A stretch of DNA of 64,000 nucleotides from an uncultured Selenomonas sp. Lineage in GTDB: Bacteria > Bacillota > Negativicutes > Selenomonadales > Selenomonadaceae. The stretch covers positions 23,282 to 87,281 of the forward strand of contig CAKPXP010000007.1 of the NCBI GenBank assembly GCA_934202005.1, written 5' to 3'. Position 1 is the first letter of the stretch. Each line of letters starts with the position of its first letter. Made by a program: the position numbers and the translations under genes. Positions 25,540 through 33,285 of the stretch are shown here, piece by piece. The notes under the pieces were generated by a model that saw only the letters and a program-made list of their open reading frames with translations, did no database searches and was not told where the DNA came from.

Positions 25540-26388
25540 TCAGCGGATCTCCGGAGCGCTCTCCCCTTCCCGCGCGAGCCCCTCGTTCATATTCCCCGAG
25601 CGGAAGCCGCGCAGGTCGAGCGAGACATAGGCGAAGCCGAGCCCCGCGAGCGCCTCCTGCACGCGATCCACGAGCCCCTCCGTGAAGAGCCGCGCGATAT
25701 CCTCCGGCAGGAGCTCGATGCGCGCGAGCCGCCCGCCCTCATGCACGCGCACGCGCAGCTGGCGGAACCCCAGTCCCAGCAGGAACTCCTCCGCGCGGTT
25801 CACGCGCGAAAGCCCCTCGCGCGTGAGCTGCTCCCCGTAGGCGAAGCGCGACGCGAGGCACGCCATCGACGGCTTGTCCCAGGTCGCGAGGCCGAGCGCA
25901 CGAGAGAGCGCGCGGATGTCCGCTTTATGGAAGCCCACCGCGTGGAGCGGACTCTTGATAGCGAGCTCCGCGAGCGCGCGCCGCCCCGGCCGGTAGTCGC
26001 CATCATCGTCGAGATTCGTCCCGTCGACGACCGCGCGCAGGCCGCGCGCCGCCGCGAGCTCCTTGAGCCGCGTGAAGAGCGCGTGCTTGCAGAGATAGCA
26101 GCGATCCGCAGGATTCGCCGCGACGCCCGGCACCGCGAGCGTATCGAACTCCACGACGACATGCGCGATGCCGCGCCGCGCACAGAATGCCGCCGCCTCC
26201 TCCACCTCGCGCCGCGGCACGAACGGCGACGCCGCCGTAAAAGCGACCGCCCGCTCCCCGAGCGCCTCCTGCGCCGCCGCGAGCAAGAGCGTCGAGTCCA
26301 CGCCGCCGGAAAACGCCACCGCCACCGAGCCGCAAGATACCAGCTCCGCCGCGAGGCGCGCGCGCTTTTCCTCCAGATCCTGTTCCAT
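25540..26388 (-). CDS. larE: LarE-type sulfur transferase for the nickel-pincer cofactor
   Basis: 282 residues from ATG at 26388 (GGAGGAGAC upstream). The PP-loop SGGVDS is at 27-32 and binds ATP. DRCYLCKHALF gives a CxxC at 97-100, and a third cysteine lies at 177 in PSMACLASRF, where the Lactobacillus enzyme has its sacrificial Cys176. With all three cysteines it may carry an iron-sulfur cluster and work catalytically instead of sacrificing its own sulfur, as described for the three-cysteine LarE class. Its usual client is lactate racemase LarA. larB, larC and larA are not in the window, but a nickel/cobalt importer is 2 kb downstream. Confidence 0.92.
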   Translation of the reverse strand: MEQDLEEKRARLAAELVSCGSVAVAFSGGVDSTLLLAAAQEALGERAVAFTAASPFVPRREVEEAAAFCARRGIAHVVVEFDTLAVPGVAANPADRCYLCKHALFTRLKELAAARGLRAVVDGTNLDDDGDYRPGRRALAELAIKSPLHAVGFHKADIRALSRALGLATWDKPSMACLASRFAYGEQLTREGLSRVNRAEEFLLGLGFRQLRVRVHEGGRLARIELLPEDIARLFTEGLVDRVQEALAGLGFAYVSLDLRGFRSGNMNEGLAREGESAPEIR

Positions 26389-26495
26389 GATGTCTCCTCC
26401 TGTCCGACAGTTTCCTCTATTATACGCGATAATATACGCGATAAAACAGCAGCAAGGAAGCGATTCTTCCTTACTGCTGTCTTATCCGAAACGTT

Positions 26496-27422
26496 TCATA
26501 CGCTTAAATCAAGCGGCAGGTCTGAGATATCCTTGAGACGCCTGCCATCGATCAACGTATTAAGCAGCTGTCTGACATCATCCACTGCCGGGTTCCGGTC
26601 TGCCAGCTCGTCAACAGTCCGGACGAGCTCGTACAGAGCGAAATGATACACGCAGTCGACATCGCCTGTCCCAAGAGCCAAAGACGCCAGCCGCGAGGGA
26701 GCAGGCTCGCCGGTGACGACGACGATATGCGGGAGATTCCCTTTGCGGTTGCGGATGAGATTCAGCGCCTCGGTGCGGCTGTTCTGCGCCCGGTCGCTGC
26801 GCATAGTCCACTTGGCGGACACAGAGGCATGCAGCACCGGTTTGCCGCCATTGGCCTTGCGGATGGCGGCTGCCTTCGCGATACAGCCATTGACGATTGC
26901 CTCAGGAGTATTCAACGCCTCGTCCGTATAGAGATCCCGATAGACAATCACATCCGGCGCGACCATATAGTCGTTGCCAAGCACCGCAGCCAGATGAACA
27001 TCGCTCTTGACCAACGCGTTGAGATAAGCGAGATGCTCATACTGCGCGAAATCAGAAGTTTTCACCGCATTCTTGTTGCCGAGTTTCAAGATATGCCAAT
27101 TCCCTGGCCTGATATGCTGCAAACGTGGGAATGTCGCCTGCAAAAATTCCATGACCTTTTCTTCAAACACGCTGCCGCTTGTCTGTCCCTTGGCTTTCTT
27201 CCGTTCCGAGTAACCGGTTGGAGCGTCCCGCACGATACCAGTCCGACCCGTTACCTCTTGCAGAATCAGCGCATGGATCCCCTGGGCAAGCAGTACGGAG
27301 AGCTTGTTGCTCCGATCCGCGTTAGAAGGGATGCCGCCTGCGTCTACAGAAAGGATGGTATCCAGGAGATTCTTATGAAATACGCTCCGCTCGCGCGAGA
27401 GCAAAACCTTGTCCACTGGCAT
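26496..27422 (-). CDS. NgoMIV-family type II restriction endonuclease
   Basis: 308 residues; ATG at 27422 follows AAGGAGG. Active-site and contact residues match the NgoMIV arrangement by spacing: a glutamate at 87, Asp157 in VAPDVIVY, Lys204 in VSAKWTMRSDR (47 residues after the Asp, as in NgoMIV), then Arg208, Asp210 and Arg211, the residues that read the CCGG core. It likely cuts GCCGGC or a close CCGG-containing site. The gene overlaps the 3' end of the cytosine methyltransferase by 50 nt. GC content is visibly lower than in the flanking larE and ung genes. Confidence 0.9.
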   Translation of the reverse strand: MPVDKVLLSRERSVFHKNLLDTILSVDAGGIPSNADRSNKLSVLLAQGIHALILQEVTGRTGIVRDAPTGYSERKKAKGQTSGSVFEEKVMEFLQATFPRLQHIRPGNWHILKLGNKNAVKTSDFAQYEHLAYLNALVKSDVHLAAVLGNDYMVAPDVIVYRDLYTDEALNTPEAIVNGCIAKAAAIRKANGGKPVLHASVSAKWTMRSDRAQNSRTEALNLIRNRKGNLPHIVVVTGEPAPSRLASLALGTGDVDCVYHFALYELVRTVDELADRNPAVDDVRQLLNTLIDGRRLKDISDLPLDLSV

Positions 27423-28350
27423 GAAGCGCCTCCTTTATCTTCTCTCCCACTGCTTTGGCGACGGGCGGCGGGAATGCGTTGCCGATCATCCTGCAAGCGC
27501 GGGTCTTGCCCCTGCCAAAAGTCCATGTATCGGGAAACCCTTGGATGCGGGCTATCATACGCGGTGTCAGCCGCGGCATGCCTGCGAAGTCCGGATCTGG
27601 AGCTTCATTCGCGATGCTCTTGCCCTCGACCTGCATTTCCGACCAGGCGCGGCGCGCGCGGGTCGGGCCGAGATCAGGGCCGCCGTGCTTCTTGGATCCA
27701 CCGACGATGGTCGGGGCGATACGATCTGCCTGCCTTGCCCATGCTTTTGCTTTTTTCCATCCCCGCTCGGCCATGAGGTCGTAGAGCAACTCCCCAACAG
27801 ACGGCGTACATTCCGGATGCGGTTCCGGATACGAAAACGTGAACCGTCCCCGTTCATCGTTGCGTATCCCGACAATCACGACGCGCGGCCGCAACTGGGA
27901 CACTCCATAATCCGAAGCCTGCAACAACTTAATTTGTACATCATAGCCCATACGCGCAATCGTCTGCAAAATATCATCGCGGTATGCATGAAAGGATGGG
28001 TCAAGGAATCCCCGTACGTTCTCCAACATGACAGCGCGCGGTTCCATTTCATGGATGAGACGCAACGCCTCCGGAAAAAGATCACGTTCATCATCAGCCC
28101 CAAGCTGCTTGCCCGCCACCGAAAAAGGAGGACATGGGACACCGCCTGCCAGCAGATCGACGCCACGGTAGGGTCGGCCGTCGAAATCGCGGACATCGGC
28201 GCAGATGACAGGCCATTCCGGGCGATTCATCCGCAGAACCTCGCAGTATTCCGCTTCATATTCTACCAATGCCACATGCGTAAAGCCAGCCATAGCCAAT
28301 CCCAGTGCCTGTCCGCCAGCACCTGCGCAAATTTCGACACAAGTCAGCAT
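27373..28350 (-). CDS. DNA (cytosine-5) methyltransferase
   Basis: 325 residues from ATG at 28350 (AAGGAGAG upstream). Motif I is ICAGAGGQALGLAMAGF, motif IV GGVPCPPFSVAG with the catalytic Cys, motif VI MLENVRGF, motif VIII QLRPRVVIVG, motif IX LTPRMIARIQGFPDTW and motif X GNAFPPPVAKAVG, in canonical order with a modest target-recognition region between VIII and IX. It protects the site of the overlapping NgoMIV-type endonuclease. Methylase first, nuclease second, on one transcript, fits safe establishment of a mobile restriction-modification system. Confidence 0.95.
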   Translation of the reverse strand: MLTCVEICAGAGGQALGLAMAGFTHVALVEYEAEYCEVLRMNRPEWPVICADVRDFDGRPYRGVDLLAGGVPCPPFSVAGKQLGADDERDLFPEALRLIHEMEPRAVMLENVRGFLDPSFHAYRDDILQTIARMGYDVQIKLLQASDYGVSQLRPRVVIVGIRNDERGRFTFSYPEPHPECTPSVGELLYDLMAERGWKKAKAWARQADRIAPTIVGGSKKHGGPDLGPTRARRAWSEMQVEGKSIANEAPDPDFAGMPRLTPRMIARIQGFPDTWTFGRGKTRACRMIGNAFPPPVAKAVGEKIKEALHASGQGFALARAERIS

Positions 28351-28439
28351 GATCTCTCCTTCTCGCTTGCCAATCGATAACCCCTCAGTTTGTGCATGTC
28401 GCCTGCGAACTCTCAAAACGGCGCCTGCATCCCGCCGCC

Positions 28440-29114
28440 TCAGATATCCGGCAGCTGCCAGTCGATGGGCGTCTCGCCGCAGCTCTCGAGGAACTGGTTC
28501 ACGCGGGAGAACGGCCGGCTGCCGAAGAAACCGCGGCTCGCGGAGAGCGGGCTCGGGTGCGGCGACTCGACGATGTAGTGGCGCGGATTCGTGATCATCG
28601 CCTTCTTGCGCCGCGCGGGCGATCCCCAGAGGATAAAGGCCATCGGCTTCTCGCGCTCGTTGAGCAGCTCGATGATGCGGTCCGTGAAGATCTCCCAGCC
28701 CTGCCCGTGATGGGAGTTCGCCTGATGCTCGCGCACCGTGAGCACCGTGTTCAGGAGCAGCACGCCCTGATCCGCCCACGGCTTCAGGCAGCCGTTGTTC
28801 GGGATGCGGCAGCCGAGATCCGTCTGCAGCTCCTTGAAGATATTGAGGAGGCTCGGCGGCGGCTCGACGCCCGGCAGCACGGAGAACGAGAGCCCGTGCG
28901 CCTGCCCCGGCCCGTGGTACGGGTCCTGACCGAGGATGACGACCTTCGTCGCCGCGTAGCTCGTATAGTGGAGCGCGTTGAAGATCGCGAACATGTCGGG
29001 GTAGACGCGCGTCGTCCGATACTCGTGGATGAGGAACTCGCGCAGCTTCTTGTAATACGGCTTCTCGAGCTCCGGATTCAGCAGTGGCGCCCAATCGTTA
29101 TGAAAAATCTCCAT
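28440..29114 (-). CDS. ung: Uracil-DNA glycosylase
   Basis: 224 residues from ATG at 29114 ([12 protein letters not shown]). Catalytic motifs [20 protein letters not shown] and [20 protein letters not shown] are intact. The enzyme removes uracil from DNA as the first step of base-excision repair. An in-frame TTG three bases earlier is possible but unnecessary. No operon partner: the restriction-modification pair downstream has its own start region, and repeats occupy the upstream space. Confidence 0.97.
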   Translation of the reverse strand: MEIFHNDWAPLLNPELEKPYYKKLREFLIHEYRTTRVYPDMFAIFNALHYTSYAATKVVILGQDPYHGPGQAHGLSFSVLPGVEPPPSLLNIFKELQTDLGCRIPNNGCLKPWADQGVLLLNTVLTVREHQANSHHGQGWEIFTDRIIELLNEREKPMAFILWGSPARRKKAMITNPRHYIVESPHPSPLSASRGFFGSRPFSRVNQFLESCGETPIDWQLPDI

Positions 29115-29141
29115 CAACGAAACCTTCCTTCCTAATGATCC

Positions 29142-29387
29142 ACCGATTCATTCAGCAATCTGGTCGTATCTGGCACTCGCGTTGAACGGTAACGAACATT
29201 AGCCTTCCCCTCAGGGGAAGGGGGACCGCGAAGCGGTGGAAGAGGTGTTGCACGGCGGGGGAATGCGCCGAAAAACCTAAATTCGAGGCAAAACACCTCT
29301 TCCGCCTCTTCCGCCTCGCTGCGCTCGGCACCTTCCCCTAAAGGGAAGGTTAGTAAAACGCAGGGTGCCGAATTAATCAGTGGTTCC
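29142..29387. repeat. Composite repeat: family-1 ends around a family-2 element
   Basis: The right end GCCGAATTAATCAGTGGTTCC of family 1 (to 29387) stops 5 bp before the folA stop codon. A degenerate inverted partner (CCACCGATTCATTCAGCA, about 29143-29160) lies at the other side. Between them 29203-29352 holds the fullest family-2 copy: CCTTCCCCT-CA-GGGGAAGG, GGACCGC-GAA-GCGGT, GGAAGAGGTGTTGCACGG, and a reverse part ending CCTTCCCCTAAAGGGAAGG. The whole 29115-29392 gap holds no gene. Confidence 0.55.
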
Positions 29388-29392
29388 TTAAC

Positions 29393-30661
29393 TCACCTCC
29401 GCCGGTACAGCGAGAACGTCACGCCCGGCGTCGCGGCGGGGCGGCGCTCCGCGAGGGAAAAGCCCGCGAGCTCCGGCAGAAAGACATCCGCGGGCCGCTC
29501 CGCCGCCACCTCCGTGAGGTATGCCTCCCCCACGAACGGCAGCAACGCGCGGTAGACCGCCGCGCCGCCGATCACCCAGACGGGCCGCCGCGGCGCCGCC
29601 TGCCAGAGCGCGCCGAGGGCCGCGCGCAGGGCGGAGACATCCGGCAGCAGATGAAAGACATCCTCGCGCGGGCCATGCGGTGCGCCTGCTGACGCGTCAG
29701 CGCCAGGAGACTCCTCCTCTGGCCCCCGCCCCGCACTCCGCGGCCCGGCGGTCAGCGCCTCCCTGTCCGCCTCTCCCGACGTCCAGATCCCGCCCCGCGG
29801 AACAGCCGATGCCAAGCGGCCGCCCGGCAGGCTCTCCGCCGTCCAGCGCACGAACCGCGCGCCGTCTGCCGCCATGCGCCGCGAGAGCACGAGATGGAGC
29901 CGTCCCGCGAGCGGCCTGCCGCCGGGCAGGCTCTCCGCCGTGCGGCGGCCCATGACGAGCACGCTCCCCGGCGTCCGCGTCAGCGCGCGGAACCGCGCGA
30001 GATCCTCCGGCAAATCATAGAGCAGCCTGCCCGCGCGCCCGAGCCCCCGCCCGCGGTCGATGCAGGCGATGAGCCGCAGCGGCCACGGCCGCGCGAGCGC
30101 CGCGCTCCGGCGCACCTGCTGCGCGCCGTTCTCCTCGCACCAGGCAGCGATCGGCCGCCCCGCGAGCACGAGCGCCGGCGCGATCTCCGCGAGCGGCACG
30201 AGCACGAACGCCCGCTCCAAAAGATACGGATGCGGCAGCGTGAGCCGCGGTGTCGCCGCGCGCACCACCTGCCCCCCGCGCACGCCATAGACGAGGTCGA
30301 TGTCGAGCGTGCGCGCGCCCCAGTGCTCATGGCGCACGCGCCCGAGCGCCCGCTCGATCTCCTGGCAGGCGGCGAGCAGCGCCTCCGGCGCGAGCCGCGT
30401 CGAGAGGCACGCGGCGCCGTTGAGGAACGGCAGCTGATCCGTCTTCCCCCATGGCGCCGTCTCATAGAACGAGGACGCGCGCGAAAGCCGCGTCCCCGGC
30501 AGCTGCGCGAGCCGCCGCAGTGCCTCGCGCAGCGCCTGCGCCCGCGCGCCGAGATTCGCGCCGAGAGAGAGATAGCAGTCCCACGCCGCGCCGCCCGTCA
30601 CGCGCGCGTCCTCGCGCGGCGAAGCGCCATCTTCCCAGCCGCAGACATCGCCGCCCCTCAT
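29393..30661 (-). CDS. folK-folA: Fused HPPK-dihydrofolate reductase (FolK-FolA)
   Basis: 422 residues; ATG at 30661 overlaps the folB stop codon (ATGA). Residues about 28-185 are 6-hydroxymethyl-7,8-dihydropterin pyrophosphokinase: LSLGANLG, SFYETAPWG, GARTLDIDLVYG, LPHPYLLERAFVLVPLAE. Residues about 194-422 are dihydrofolate reductase: LIACIDRGRGLGRAGRLLYD, LPEDLARF with the catalytic Asp, VLVMGRRTAESLPGG, and VWVIGGAAVYRALLPF. About 60 low-complexity residues (272-333) are inserted in the reductase part, and TAESLPGGR occurs twice (241-249, 274-282). The fusion joins two folate steps separated by FolP, and is unusual. Whether the reductase part is active is untested. Confidence 0.88.
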   Translation of the reverse strand: MRGGDVCGWEDGASPREDARVTGGAAWDCYLSLGANLGARAQALREALRRLAQLPGTRLSRASSFYETAPWGKTDQLPFLNGAACLSTRLAPEALLAACQEIERALGRVRHEHWGARTLDIDLVYGVRGGQVVRAATPRLTLPHPYLLERAFVLVPLAEIAPALVLAGRPIAAWCEENGAQQVRRSAALARPWPLRLIACIDRGRGLGRAGRLLYDLPEDLARFRALTRTPGSVLVMGRRTAESLPGGRPLAGRLHLVLSRRMAADGARFVRWTAESLPGGRLASAVPRGGIWTSGEADREALTAGPRSAGRGPEEESPGADASAGAPHGPREDVFHLLPDVSALRAALGALWQAAPRRPVWVIGGAAVYRALLPFVGEAYLTEVAAERPADVFLPELAGFSLAERRPAATPGVTFSLYRRR

Positions 30662-31053
30662 GCCCGCGCCTCCGCGTCCCGCGCGCGCACGACCGTCACC
30701 GCCGCGTCGCGGAACAGCCCGGGGAGCGGCGCCGCCGGCTTGTGCACCGTCACGCGCACCTCCTCGACGCGTGCGAACCGCGCGAGGACGCCGCGCGCGA
30801 TGCGCTCCGCCACCGCCTCGATGAGACGGCACGGCGCGCCCTCCACGACGGAGCGCGCCAGAGCGAACACCTCCGCGTAGTTCACCGTCGCCGCGAGATC
30901 ATCCGACGCCCCCGCCGCCGCGAGCGGCAGCGTGAGCACGACATCCACGAGGAACACCTGCCCCCGCGCCCGCTCCTCCGGCAGACAGCCATGATAGCCG
31001 TAAAACCGCATGCCCTCGAGGGAGATCCTGTCCCCCGTCTGCTCACTGCGCAT
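30658..31053 (-). CDS. folB: Dihydroneopterin aldolase
   Basis: 131 residues; ATG at 31053 has GGGAGG 6 nt upstream and lies inside the 3' end of folP (11-nt overlap). FYGYHGCLPEERARGQVFLV, then VNYAEVFALARSVVE, LIEAVAERIA and VRVTVHKPAAPLPG are typical of FolB, which makes 6-hydroxymethyl-dihydropterin for the next gene product FolK. Translationally coupled on both sides. Confidence 0.94.
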   Translation of the reverse strand: MRSEQTGDRISLEGMRFYGYHGCLPEERARGQVFLVDVVLTLPLAAAGASDDLAATVNYAEVFALARSVVEGAPCRLIEAVAERIARGVLARFARVEEVRVTVHKPAAPLPGLFRDAAVTVVRARDAEARA

Positions 31054-31915
31054 GATACGCCTCCCGGCCCAAGATGAAATCCGCCATGCGGCACATGCGC
31101 GCGATCGCTTTCACATCGTGCACGCGCACCATATCGGCCCCCGCCGCGAGCGCGAGCACGCACGACGCGCCCGTCGCCTCCATGCGCTCATCGACCGGGA
31201 GCCCCAGCGTATCCGCGATGAACCGCTTGCGCGAGGACGCGAAGAGCATCGGATAGCGCACGCCGTCCACCACGAGCAGCTCCGCGAGGCGCCGCTGCAC
31301 GAGCAAATTCGCCGCCGTATCCTTGCCGAACCCGATGCCCGGATCGAGGATGATCTGCTCCCTTTTCACCCCCGCCTCCCGCGCGATGGCGAGCGAACGG
31401 CGGAAAAATCCCTGCATCGTCTCGATGACATCCCCCGCATACGACTTGCCGTGCTGGTTGTGCATCACGATGACCGGCAGCCCCGTCTCCGCGGCCACGC
31501 GCGCCATCTCCCCCGGCTCCTCCTCATACTGGAGGCCCCAGATATCATTGAGGATATGCACGCCGGCAGATGCCGCCGCCCGCGCCGTCGCCGCGTGATA
31601 CGTATCCACAGAGATCGGCACCGGGCACTCCGGCACGATCGCCTCGAGGAACGGCAACAGCCGCGCCTGCTCCTCCTCCGGCGTCAGCGCCGCCGACCCC
31701 GGCCGCGTCGACTCCGCGCCGATATCGATGAGATCCGCGCCGTCCGCCACCATCTCGCGCATATGCGCGCGCGCCTTTTCCACCGTATCGAACCTGCCGC
31801 CGTCCGAGAACGAATCCGGCGTCACATTGAGAATCCCCATCACGAGCGTGCGCCCTCCGACCGTGAGCTCCTTGCCGTCAGCGAAATGATACGTATAGAT
31901 GGGCCGATCGTTCAT
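31043..31915 (-). CDS. folP: Dihydropteroate synthase
   Basis: 290 residues. Pterin- and pABA-site motifs are intact: MGILNVTPDSFSDGG, DIGAESTRPG, ISVDTYHA, ILNDIWGL, ILDPGIGFGK, ASSRKRFI and VRVHDVKA. It condenses dihydropterin pyrophosphate with p-aminobenzoate and is the sulfonamide target. ATG lies 12 nt after the folE stop codon. Middle gene of folE-folP-folB-folKA. Confidence 0.97.
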   Translation of the reverse strand: MNDRPIYTYHFADGKELTVGGRTLVMGILNVTPDSFSDGGRFDTVEKARAHMREMVADGADLIDIGAESTRPGSAALTPEEEQARLLPFLEAIVPECPVPISVDTYHAATARAAASAGVHILNDIWGLQYEEEPGEMARVAAETGLPVIVMHNQHGKSYAGDVIETMQGFFRRSLAIAREAGVKREQIILDPGIGFGKDTAANLLVQRRLAELLVVDGVRYPMLFASSRKRFIADTLGLPVDERMEATGASCVLALAAGADMVRVHDVKAIARMCRMADFILGREAYHAQ

Positions 31916-31927
31916 ACTGTCGCCTCC

Positions 31928-32500
31928 TCAAGCATCCTCTTTCCCCGCGCCGCCAAGCAGCGCCCACGCCTGCGCCGCAAGTGCGGGCTCCGCGAGCGCG
32001 CCGAGCGCCTCGCTCGTCGTCGTGAGCGTATCGTGCGTGCCGCCCTCCCGCAGCGCCATACAGAACTGATGCGCGCGGCAGACCACGAGCACCCCATCCG
32101 CCGCGAGCCCCCGCATCACCGTCTCCGCGACCTCGCGCGTCAGGCGCTCCTGCAGCTGCGGCCGGCGCGCGAGCACATCCACCGCCTCCACGAACCGGCT
32201 GAACCCCGCGACGCGCCCCGCGTGCGGCTGGTAAACAAGATCCATGGAACCGTAGAACGGCACGAGATGATGCTCGCAAAGCGACGAGAACGGGATCCGC
32301 TGCACCGCCACCAGCCCCGTCGCCCCCGTCTCGAACGGCGTGCCCAGGACAGCGGCAGCATCGCGGCCCAGCCCGCCGAAAAGATAGCCAAACATCTCCG
32401 CCACGCGCTCCGGCGTCCGCTCCATCCCCCGCGCGCTGACATCCACATCGAGCGCCGCGAGGAACGCGCGCACCGCCGCTGCCGCCTGCTCCTTCTCCAT
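31928..32500 (-). CDS. folE: GTP cyclohydrolase I
   Basis: 190 residues from ATG at 32500 (GGAGG 7 nt upstream). RTPERVAEMFGYLFGG, IPFSSLCEHHLVPFYG with the zinc-binding Cys/His, GFSRFVEAVDVLARRPQLQE and VVCRAHQFCMALRE are typical. It makes dihydroneopterin triphosphate from GTP, the first step of folate synthesis. First gene of a compact four-gene operon; the dephosphorylation step and pABA genes are not here. Confidence 0.96.
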   Translation of the reverse strand: MEKEQAAAAVRAFLAALDVDVSARGMERTPERVAEMFGYLFGGLGRDAAAVLGTPFETGATGLVAVQRIPFSSLCEHHLVPFYGSMDLVYQPHAGRVAGFSRFVEAVDVLARRPQLQERLTREVAETVMRGLAADGVLVVCRAHQFCMALREGGTHDTLTTTSEALGALAEPALAAQAWALLGGAGKEDA

Positions 32501-32838
32501 CACACCACACCTCCGAGAGCGCGCAAAAGCCGCGCACATGGGACGCACCGGCAGCCCCGGCCGTCCCCAGTCCTACCAGACATTCTATACCGCCCTCCCT
32601 GCCCCGTCAATCAGACGCGCGGAATGATTCTATTTAGTTATGATAGACCAAACAAGCAGGACTCACAAAAAGAAAGTCGAATAGAAATCAATAAGAATTG
32701 CGAGGAGAAACCGCAGGTCGCGCGCGCGCCCGCGCAGGCGGCACAGACCGCCCGTGCGCGGCAAGACAGCGCACCCCGCCCCCTCAAGCCTGGGCGGACA
32801 TGCCTCCGCGCAATCAACGCCAAAAGGGGAGATACATC
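32501..32838. other. Divergent intergenic region
   Basis: Between divergently transcribed folE and the small gene at 32839. It becomes AT-rich at 32620-32700. No clear promoter, repeat or RNA element was recognised. Confidence 0.4.
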
Positions 32839-33114
32839 ATGCTGAAAAAACAAATGACACGCGAAGTCATGCTCGACGCCCTCGAACACGACTACAACGG
32901 CCTCATGAACCTCGGTGACATCTACGGCGCCCACGGCGTAGAGGCAGCCATCGACACCATCCACCTCTACGAAAAAGCCCTCGAGCTCGCCTGCGAAGAA
33001 TGTCAGAAAGCGCGCACGAAGAAATTCAACGACACCAAGACCACGCAGGAAATCATAGAAGAATACCTCGCCTACGCCAAGAACACCGACTACGGTGAGG
33101 AAAGCGAGCACTGA
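32839..33114 (+). CDS. Small hypothetical protein
   Basis: 91 residues from ATG at 32839 with GGGGAG about 8 nt upstream. Acidic and helical: MLKKQMTREVMLDALEHDYN, LMNLGDIYGAHGVEAAIDTI, CEECQKARTKKFNDTKTTQE. No signal or membrane segment. CEEC is the only cysteine pair. Family not recognised. A hairpin follows, so it is a single-gene transcript upstream of the large helicase gene. Confidence 0.6.
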   Translation: MLKKQMTREVMLDALEHDYNGLMNLGDIYGAHGVEAAIDTIHLYEKALELACEECQKARTKKFNDTKTTQEIIEEYLAYAKNTDYGEESEH

Positions 33115-33136
33115 AAAAGCGCCGCTTCCAAATATC

Positions 33137-33172
33137 AAGAGGGGACGATCCTGACCGATCGTCCCCTCTTGC
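33137..33172 (+). terminator. Hairpin after the 91-residue ORF
   Basis: AAGAGGGGACGATC, 6-nt loop, GATCGTCCCCTCTT; only a short T run follows. Confidence 0.6.
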
Positions 33173-33285
33173 GTATGCAAAGACATGGCCACACGCAAAA
33201 GGCGCGTCCTTGGTCTTCTCCGTAGCACGTGATATGATTATCTCATACGACTGCATTCGCGTTTTCTTCAGAAGAGGTGTCTCCC

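Noticed and set aside
27373..29094. 573-codon reading of the methyltransferase frame
   Set aside because: The upstream part is out of frame with ung; the methyltransferase starts at 28350 after AAGGAGAG.
29169..29184. Second sigma-54-like site TGGCACTCGCGTTGAA
   Set aside because: It lacks the GC of the -12 box, no gene follows on that strand, and it lies inside a repeat-rich gap.
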